In this document: positions 56,985 through 64,000 of the stretch, piece by piece
How positions within the stretch are numbered: the first letter of the stretch is position 1
Layout of the letters: each line of letters opens with the position of its first letter
Program-made: the position numbers and the translations under genes
NCBI GenBank assembly: GCA_963921195.1
Contig: OY992536.1
Coordinates: 227,886,023-227,950,022 of the forward strand
DNA from: Pegoplata infirma
Lineage: Eukaryota; Arthropoda; Insecta; Diptera; Anthomyiidae
Reading direction: 5' to 3'
Length of the DNA: 64,000 bases
Notes under the pieces: model-generated
What the model was told of the DNA's origin: nothing
Seen by the model: only the letters and a program-made list of their open reading frames with translations
The model's database searches: none

Positions 56985-57507
56985 TAGAGTCCGACCGAAA
57001 CCAGTTTTCGATGCCGAACCGAAACCGAACCGAATATTCGGCTGAAAAAGTAATATTCGGCCGAAACCGAACCGAAACCGAAACTTTAAAAAAATTAACG
57101 CCTGGCATGAATAAAATTATTAAAAAGTTGTTAAAGATTAATATACAGCATATAATGCTTTTAAACCATAGGAATTGTTGTATGTTTGAAAAAAAAAATA
57201 TGTTTTTTAAAAAACTTACAAAAAAATTGTATATTTCATTTGCAGATTAGGAGAAAATAATTTTTGAACTGAAACAGTTTTACATTTATTGCCTAAACTT
57301 GTAACATTTTCTTCAATTGAACTGAAACAAGTGTAATGAAATACAAAATCAAAAAATTCACCGACTTTTTTACATATTTTTTAAAATACAAAAAAGTTTC
57401 GGTTTCGGCTAATATTCGGCCAAAATTTTGCCGAATACCGAATAGAGGCCGAAACCCTGTTATTCGGCCGAAACCGAGACCGAAACCGAATATTCGGTCG
57501 GACTCTA
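56985..57507. mobile_element. hAT-type MITE with CCGAAACCGAA words, 523 bp
   Basis: A perfect 8 bp duplication, GAAATTAA, flanks it (56977-56984, 57508-57515). The ends are TAGAGTCCGACCGAA in both orientations, followed by arrays of GAACCGAAACCG and ATTCGGCCGAA words. The 91-codon frame over it is the translation of these words. Confidence 0.88.
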
Positions 57508-57689
57508 GAAATTAACTAAAAGCGTTTTTTTTAGTGGTGAATTTTAGTAAACCTTAAGTTTTTATGACGATTTAGTATAAATTAATGAACACTTACTAAT
57601 ATTTTTAAACGGATTAAGGGAAATAAGTAAACTACACTATAATACACCAAAAAATTCTGGGGTTCTCATATAAAAAATCGATTGTGCTG

Positions 57690-58200
57690 AAACTTGCATA
57701 TAGGAAAGAGGGGAGCAATATAAGAGTTACCTATTTTTTTATAGCTTCCCAATTTCACATTTAGCGGGTCAAAGGGGAGGGGGAAAAAACAGTTTTTTTT
57801 CGTTTATGGGGATTTTTCCCATTTCTTCAGAAGAAAATATATAAACATTTTATACAGGTCGAAAGATTTTTTGAAGGATTATCCAGTGGATATCGGTCGT
57901 GTCCAAATTCGTCTTCGTTAAGTTCGTTATTGTCAAAAATGTATAATCGTTGGGGTTGTTTATATGGAGATGTATATACGTACGACCGCCAAAATCATAT
58001 ATAATAATCTCTATCAAAATTAAGCTGACCATACTTTTTCGTTTGGCGAAATTCCTTCTAGTTCGGCTTTTATACGGATTTTCCCGAAAGCCCTTATTTT
58101 TTCATAAGGTGGCAACCCTTTTTTAAATTTGAGATTGGGCAGCTAAAAAAACAGGTAACTTTTATCCCCCCCACCATCATTCCAATATTCAAGTTTCAGG
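57690..58200. mobile_element. Element with inverted TAACTTTTAT-type ends
   Basis: GAGTTACCTATTTTTTTATA, GCTTCCCAATTTCACATTTA on the left is inverted on the right (TTTGAGATTGGGCAGCTAAA, AACAGGTAACTTTTAT). The body matches 26390-26785 inverted. Ends are not exact and no duplication was found. Confidence 0.55.
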
Positions 58201-58395
58201 GCAATCGGAGGGTGCCCTGTGAAAGACCTTCCTTGTAGGAGTGAAAATAAAGTGAACATTTTTGGAAAAAGTGTATTTATATAACTTAAGGACCGTAGGT
58301 CAGCCAACTTTAAATCGATTGTCAATTTTTTGGGTTTGTTTAAGTGATAATACTCATATTTTTTAAACAAAGTCAACAAAAATCGAAAATACATA

Positions 58396-59284
58396 CACTC
58401 AAAAAAAAACTGTAAAGTTAGCAAAAAAAGCTTGTAAACCTACAAGAAAATTTGCTGATTTTGAACCCACAATTTTTTTGGTAAAGTTAGCAAAAACGTT
58501 TTGCTAAAAATTAGTTAACTGAAATTTTTTTATTTCAACTTAGTTCATACACATTTGAGGACCCCATTGGGTTCGGACCCGATAGGTCCAGACCCCGATG
58601 GGCCTAGACCTAGTTGGGTTCCTTAAAAATCGTCATAGTTTTTGATCCAAAATTTGTGTCCGTTTTGCTCTACCTTGCTTAGTTTTTGAATTACGTGATT
58701 TTAGGGGACCACCGGGGTTTTGAGAATTACAACACTCGATAACTTCAAAAATATTACTCAGAGATCTTTTGATTATTTTGCGGTCTTGTTCTACGTGTTG
58801 AGAGCTACAAATATGCTGTTGGACTTTTTGTTGTGTCAGCAATATTTACCGAGATATGAGCATTATAAAATTTTCGGGAATGCTAACTTTCATGGATCCA
58901 AAGATAGGACCCATTAGGGTCCACACATGTGAAGAGGACCGGCGATACTATGGAGAGCTCGAGAACCAAAAATGACCTCCATTTTTCTCTATCTGGCTTA
59001 GTTTCCGAGATAGCGCCATTTTAAGTTTTCTGAAAATAAAAAAAAATTTACCATTTATTTTTGCTAATATTAGCAAAAAAGCTTGTAAAAATTTGGTGAA
59101 CTCGATTTTAAATTAAGCAAAAAAAAAAATAGTTCAAATTTTGTTTAAAATTGCTAATGCGCTAAATGAAGTTTACAAGATATTTTTGCTAACATGCTAA
59201 TCTCAACTAAAAATTTGCTAAAAGTTAGCTAACCAGCATTAGAAAAAAAAAAATAGTAAATCTACTAATGTATTATTTTGAGTG
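58396..59284. mobile_element. TA-flanked CACTCAAAA element (inverse of 10586-11475)
   Basis: The ends CACTCAAAAAAAAACTGTAA and the inverse CACTCAAAATAATACATTAG have TA outside. The interior reads in the opposite direction to the 10.6 kb copy (CCTTAAAAATCGTCATAGTT, TAGTTTTTGAATTACGTGAT, CACACATGTGAAGAGGACCG, CGAGATAGCGCCATTTTAA). Short frames seen here on both strands are not coding. Confidence 0.8.
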
Positions 59285-59349
59285 TAGTACAAGAATTAAG
59301 TTATAATTTTTTTAAGTTTTAATTTAATTATTTCGGTTTTTCAACACAT

Positions 59350-59420
59350 GTGCTAATAAAAATAAGTGAGAGTGTTAAATTCGGCTGTGCCGATTCTTTT
59401 ATACCCTCCACTATGTAAAA
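59350..59420 (-). mobile_element. DINE-1-like tail fragment
   Basis: AAGTGAGAGTGTTAAATTCG, the TTCGGCTGTGCCGA hairpin and TTATACCCTCCAC, the family's ACTTGTT end on the minus strand. Confidence 0.7.
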
Positions 59421-59559
59421 AAAAAAATAAAAAAAATTAATTTTGAACCAAATTTTATATATTTTTATGCAATTAGATCTAATTGGATCCTCTGAAATAT
59501 GGCAATGTTTGGCCAAAACTCGGATGAAATCGAATCATATTTTAGAAACGTTGATCTAT

Positions 59560-60262
59560 TTTAATGCAAAAACGTCCACCATTTTCGGACGTCCACCATT
59601 TCGGAAACTGTACTTTTGGTACTTTTTATATCTCCTCAAATAATGGTCACAGAGACTTGAAATTTGGACTGTATGTTCACCTCCCGGAATATAGATCCCG
59701 TAAGGCTGGACCTTTGCCAATGTTGATTCTAACGGGGTAAAAAGGTAAAAAACTGTACTTTTGGTACTTTTTATATCTCCCGAAATAATGGTCATATAGA
59801 CTTAAAATTTCGACTGTATGTTCACCTCCCGGATTATAGATAAAATACGGCTGGAGTTTTGCCAATGTTGATTCTAACGGGGTAAAAGGGTAAAAAAAAT
59901 GTACTTTTGGTACTTTTTATATCTCCTGAAATAATGGTCATAGAAACTTGAAATTAGGACTGCATATTCACATCCTGGAATATATTTCCAGTAAGGCTGG
60001 ATTTTTGCCAATGATGATTCTAAGGGGGTAAAAAGGGTAAAAACTGTACTGTTTGGTACCTTTTATATTTCCGTAAATAATGGTACTTGAAACTTGAAAT
60101 TTGCAATGTAGGTTTACCTCCCGGAAAAAAAATTCACTAAAGCTGGGTTTTTGCCAATGTTGATTCTACGGGGGCAAACTGCGTAAAAAAGTGTACTTTT
60201 GGTACTTTTTTTATTTACAGAAATAATGGTCAATCAAACTTGAAATTTGGAGTGTAGGATCC
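59560..60262 (+). repeat. ~146 bp minisatellite of the third Helitron-like element
   Basis: The unit: GTACTTTTGGTACTTTTTAT, ATCTCC-GAAATAATGGTCAT, AGACTTGAAATTTGGACTG, TATGTTCACCTCCCGGAATA, TAAGGCTGG, TTTGCCAATGTTGATTCTAA, CGGGGTAAAA. Unit starts are near 59608, 59752, 59900, 60045 and 60192. Confidence 0.85.
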
Positions 60263-60264
60263 TT

Positions 60265-61595
60265 TAGTGAAACAAGTACCTTTTATAAAAAGCACCTTTT
60301 ACAAAAGGTACCTATTATAAAAAGTACCTTTTATAAAAAGTACCTTTTATAAAAAGTACCTTTTATACAAAGTACATTTTATAAAAAGTACCTTTTATAA
60401 AAAGTATCCTTTATAAAAAGTACCTTTTATAAAAAGAACCTATTATAAAAAGAACCTTTTATAAAAAGTACGTTTTATAAAAAGTACGTTTTATAAAAAG
60501 TTCCTTTTATAAAAAGTACCTTTTATAAAAAGTACCTTTTATAAAAAGTACCTTTTATAAAAAGTACCTTTTATAAAAAGTACCTTTTATAAAAAGTACC
60601 TTTTATAAAAAGTACCTTTTATAAAATGTACCTTTTATAAAAAGTACCTTATATAAAAAGTACCTTTTATAAAAAGTACCTTTTATAAAAAGTACCTTTT
60701 ATAAAAAGTACCTTTTATAAAAAGTACCTTTTATAAAAAGTACCTTTTATAAAAAGTACCTTTTATAAAAAGTACCTTTTATAAAAAGTACCTTTTATAA
60801 AAAGTACCTTTTATAAAAAGTACCTTGTATAAAAAGTACCTTTTATAAAAATTACCTTTTATAAAAAGTACCTTTTATAAAAAGTACCTTTTATAAAAAG
60901 TACCTTTTATAAAAAGTACCTTTTATAAAAAGTACCTTTTATAAAAATTACCTTTTATAAAAAGTACCTTTTATAAAAAGTACATTTAATAAAAAGTACC
61001 TTTTATAAAAAGTACCTTTTATAAAAAGTACATTTAATAAAAAGTACCTTTTATAAAAAGTACCTTTTATAAAAAGTACATTTAATAAAAAGTACCTTTT
61101 ATAAAAGTTACCTTTTATAAAAAGTACCTTTTATAAAAAGTACCTTTTATAAAAAGTACCTTTTATAAAAAGTACCTTTTATAAAAAGTAATTTTTATAA
61201 AAAGTACCTTTTATAAAAAGTAATTTTTATAAAAAGTACCTTTTATAAAAAGTAATTTTTATAAAAAGTACCTTTTATAAAAAGTACCTTTTATAAAAAG
61301 TACATTTTATAAAAAGTACCTTTTATAAAAAGTACCTTTTATAAAAAGTACCTTTTATAAAAAGTACCTTTTTTAAAAAGAACCTTTTATAAAAAGTACC
61401 TTTTATAAGAAGTAACTTTTATAAAAAGTAGGTACCTTTTATAAAAAGTACCTTTTATAAAAAGTACCTTTTATAAAAATTACCTTTTATAAAAAGTACC
61501 TTTTATAAAAAGTACCTTCTATAAAAATACCTTTTATAAAAAGTACATTTTATAAAAAGTACCTTTTATAAAAAGTACCTTTTATAAAAAGTACG
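60265..61595. repeat. 16 bp minisatellite TACCTTTTATAAAAAG, ~80 units
   Basis: A highly homogeneous array in which most units are identical. Variant units (TACATTTAATAAAAAG, TAATTTTTATAAAAAG) recur at fixed spacing: every third unit at ~60980-61095 and every second unit at ~61190-61262, a higher-order pattern. The core CTTTTTATAAAAAG is nearly self-complementary. Confidence 0.97.
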
Positions 61596-61854
61596 GTAGT
61601 CCCCTAAAATCACGAATCTCAAAAACTAAGCAAGGTAGAGCGAAACGGACACAAATTTTGGATCAAAAACTATGACGACCTATTGGATCCGAACCCAATG
61701 GGGTCCTCAAATGTGTATGAACTAATTGAAATAAAAAAAATTCAGTTAACTAATTTTTGGCAAAACAATTTTGCCAAAAAATCAAAATCAGCAAATTTTC
61801 TTGTAGGATTACAAGCTTTTTTCGCTAACATTACAGTGTTTTTTTTGTTGAGTG
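61595..61854 (+). mobile_element. Truncated CACTCAAAA element
   Basis: Same orientation as 10586-11475 and matching its last third (GGTAGTCCCCTAAAATCACG, AAGCAAGGTAGA, GATCAAAAACTATGACGA, CTTGTAGGATTACAAGC) to the GAGTG end. The left part is missing; the 16 bp array abuts the break. Confidence 0.78.
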
Positions 61855-62724
61855 TAGCATTTTAAAATTTGTAATGTAGGAGAATTCGGTAAAAAAACAC
61901 ATTCTAAGAAAAATACGTTTTTAAAATTCCGCTTCTTAGTGGGGTAAAGTGGTTAAAAAAATGTATCTTCGATATCTTTGATATTTTTTGACGTAATGGT
62001 TCTAGAAACTTAAAATTTGGAATGTAGAATCCTTTTTGAACTTTTAATATTTGCTAAAACAATGATCCTAGAAAATTTAAATATGGAAAAGAGGATCCTT
62101 CAATGAAGAAAACAACATTCTGGAAGGGGTTCTTTTTGGAAATTCTGTTTTTAACGGGGGTAAGGAAGTGTATTTTTGGTACTTTTTTTGTTCCTAAAAT
62201 AATGAAAGATTGTAAATTTTGGTTGTTCTTATATTTTTTGAAATAATGGTTCAGAAACTTGATATTTTAAATAAAGGATCACCTAGTACAAAAAAAAACA
62301 ATTTTTGAAGAATATAATTTTAAGGGGAAAAGGGGGCAAATGGTTATTTTTACCTATCTAACTATTTAACTAAAAGCCCCAGAAATAACACCCAAGTGCA
62401 GGACATATTTTAAAATTTTAAATTTTAGAACGGGAAACGAAATGGAATACAGCAGGGACCAATATGAAATGATAATTTTTACTCAAATTTTTCGTATTTA
62501 ACTTTTCTTACTTCATATTTTTTTTCTCTAAATGTTTTTTTCACTCAAACTTATTTTTATTCCAATTTCTTTATTCACTCAAATATTTATTCACTCATTC
62601 ATTGAAATAATATTTTATGAAAGACTTAAACGTGCACAAGAAAATAAAACAAAGTCTACGGGGGAAATTTTCTTTAAATCGGTAGAGTAATTCTTATCCT
62701 TCTATTATCCGTTTTTCAATACAA

Positions 62725-62755
62725 CCGGTAACGAAGTACCGGGATGGTAAGCTAG
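62725..62755 (+). other. Helitron-type 3' terminus
   Basis: CCGGTA (62725-62730) pairs with TACCGG (62737-62742) across a 6 nt loop; nine bases later comes CTAG (62752-62755), then T. Stem, loop and spacer lengths equal those at 3038-3068. Confidence 0.78.
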
Positions 62756-63069
62756 TAATATATAATAAACCAATTTTTATCTTTTAAAAATGTTATAAAG
62801 CCATTTTTATTAATTTTTTTCATACGCCTTTTCGTATTTAGAAAAATAAAATAAATATTGAACACAAAAAGTCTCTCAAAGCCATTCGATTTGAAAAAAA
62901 TAAAATTACTGACACAAAACATATCGCCATTAGCATGTCTCCGAAACAGAAAATTCAAATACCTTCATTTGTGTCTGCAATTCCAGATCATGTTGGTAAC
63001 CTTTGCAAAAAAATGTAAGAGACAAAAAAGTTGAGAGAAAGTATGAGGTGAGGTGAGATTGCTAGAAAT

Positions 63070-63262
63070 CAGAGATGGGACTAATGCATTGTTTTTCAAT
63101 TAACATTGAGTGTTTCATTGTCATTGCATATGGTCAATGTTAATGAAATTAAAAAATCATTGCCATTAACTTTACACAATGACAATGAAACGAAATTTTC
63201 ATTAGCAATTTTTTACATAATGATGATGAAAACTCAATGGTAATGATTCGTGCCCAACTCTG
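63070..63262. mobile_element. hAT-type MITE, 193 bp
   Basis: A perfect duplication, CTAGAAAT, lies on both sides (63062-63069, 63263-63270). The ends are CAGAGATGGGA and, inverted, CAGAGTTGGGC. The interior is full of CATTG/CAATG words. The copy at 41.9 kb has a single CTAGAAAT and no insert. Confidence 0.9.
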
Positions 63263-63288
63263 CTAGAAATATAATTGTGTTGTTGGAA

Positions 63289-63419
63289 TGACTGAATTTA
63301 CAAAGGCAATTTTAATTGCGGCAATTCTGATTTTCTAGTGTATCAGAGAGAGAGGGAAGAATCTTAGATCTCTCTCTGATACACGATAAAATCAGAATTG
63401 CCTAATGTAAATACGGTCA
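63289..63419. mobile_element. Palindromic MITE, 131 bp
   Basis: The ends are TGACTGAATTTACA and, inverted, TGACCGTATTTACA; the arms share GGCAATTCTGATTTT and GTGTATCAGAGAGAGA. The 41.9 kb relative reads TTGGAAACTGTC here, so the insert is confirmed; the duplication is AA or none. Confidence 0.78.
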
Positions 63420-63690
63420 AACTGTTAAAATTTATTCTGTTGAAACTATAAATATCCACATATATAAAAACAATTTCCATTAACAAGTTAAACCGAAATT
63501 TTAAATACTCCTGATGATTACACTAACTGGGGTGTTTGAAACCGGTATGGGAATGCCAGAAATATCTATAGTTTTTAGAAATTCAATTTTTCTTCTGCAT
63601 TTTTTCAACTTGAACCCTTATAACAAATATAATTAGAGCCCGAGCTCAATCTGTACTTACAGAAAAACAATAATGAAATATTTTTGTTTC

Positions 63691-64000
63691 AATTTTTTTA
63701 TTTAATCCGAGATGATATATTGATTTCATGAGAGATAAATGAATAATATCCATTCTTATTTTTCCACAGTTTGATTGGATAAAATTTCTCCAGCAACTTC
63801 TCTTTTCCCTACAGATTATTCAGATAATTCCTGTATTTTTTTTTTCAAACCACACAAAACCTCTTATTTCTTTCTTATTTCCACAAAAATAAATTAAAGA
63901 CTTAATGTAACTTCTAAATTAAAATGCTGCTCATTATAGCTGTTTTTTTTTTCTCATGTTATTTAATTTTTTAATTTTAAAGAGATGTAAAATCAACCAC
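63691..64000. other. A+T-rich end of window
   Basis: No repeat or coding signal recognised. Confidence 0.4.

Larger units (their letters stand above)
59540..62755 (+). mobile_element. Third Helitron-like element
   Basis: A ~146 bp minisatellite (59560-60260) resumes in decayed form at 61860-62350, and the element ends with a Helitron-type terminus at 62725-62755. Within it a 16 bp unit array (60265-61595) and a truncated CACTCAAAA element (61595-61854) occur. No Rep/helicase. Left boundary uncertain. Confidence 0.58.
62870..63690 (+). repeat. Dispersed ~437 bp repeat, copy 2, with two insertions
   Basis: It follows 41757-42150 and then 41709-41757 in order (CTCCGAAACAGAAAA, TTCCAGATCATGTTGGTAAC, AAAATTTATTCTGTTGAAAC, CTAACTGGGGTGTTTGAAAC, CTTCTGCATTTTTTCAACTT, ATTAGAGCCCGAGCTC). 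Two MITEs interrupt it. Confidence 0.75.

Noticed and set aside
56975..57250. 91-codon frame with RNRTE repeats
   Set aside because: It is the translation of GAACCGAAACCG words in a MITE and begins in the target duplication.
1..64000. tRNA, rRNA or snRNA genes
   Set aside because: No box B-like GGTTCGAATCC word with a matching acceptor stem was found by eye. The primer binding site at 43812 is only a tRNA complement. A covariance-model scan would be decisive.

Overview
This window looks like intergenic or intronic DNA from a higher fly (Diptera, Brachycera), probably a calyptrate such as a blowfly or house-fly relative; I cannot fix the genus. The evidence is a strongly A+T-rich base composition, many copies of a repeat built like Drosophila DINE-1/INE-1 (a TATACCC hairpin, an ATAAAGTATATATATTC block, then a TCCG/TCTG tract), Helitron 3' ends with a hairpin plus CTAG, and an LTR element primed by a lysine tRNA. 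I see no complete host gene, no tRNA or rRNA gene and no CRISPR array. Open reading frames of 60-125 codons are scattered everywhere, but nearly all lie inside repeats and read through inverted-repeat arms or microsatellites. The only clear protein homology is about 37 codons of a non-LTR retrotransposon at 15.03-15.14 kb. One small minus-strand frame near 28.2 kb is a weak exon candidate.

Layout. 0-3.07 kb: a Helitron-like element with a ~160 bp minisatellite body, carrying two hAT-type insertions. 3.2-12.2 kb: DINE-1-like pieces, a CGTGAG-rich element and a TA-flanked CACTCAAAA element. 12.2-15.5 kb: a second Helitron-like element with a different ~165 bp minisatellite, holding a Harbinger MITE, a foldback and a non-LTR fragment. 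16.4-25.5 kb: a run of foldback elements. 26.8-38.3 kb: minisatellite, word-repeat elements made of small palindromes, and three large palindromes. 38.9-45.6 kb: a dispersed repeat filled by two DINE-like elements, a CACTG foldback, a MITE and a very young LTR element with almost no internal region; an unfilled relative sits at 53.4-54.4 kb. 46.0-49.2 kb: a 1.4 kb tandem repeat whose third unit is an empty site for a DINE-like element. 49.3-52.7 kb: palindromes within a 21 bp repeat array. 55-58.4 kb: more minisatellite and hAT elements. 58.4-62.76 kb: a third Helitron-like element containing a ~1.3 kb array of a 16 bp unit. 62.9-63.7 kb: a dispersed repeat with two MITEs that are absent from its relative at 41.7 kb.

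The window is therefore a nested repeat cluster rather than a gene region. Its value is that several insertions have matching empty sites inside the same 64 kb, which fixes element ends and the order of events. Three Helitron-like elements share one architecture with unrelated sequence, and a set of 0.8-2.1 kb foldbacks share termini or interiors in a modular way. Everything here was read by eye; alignments and database searches were not possible.
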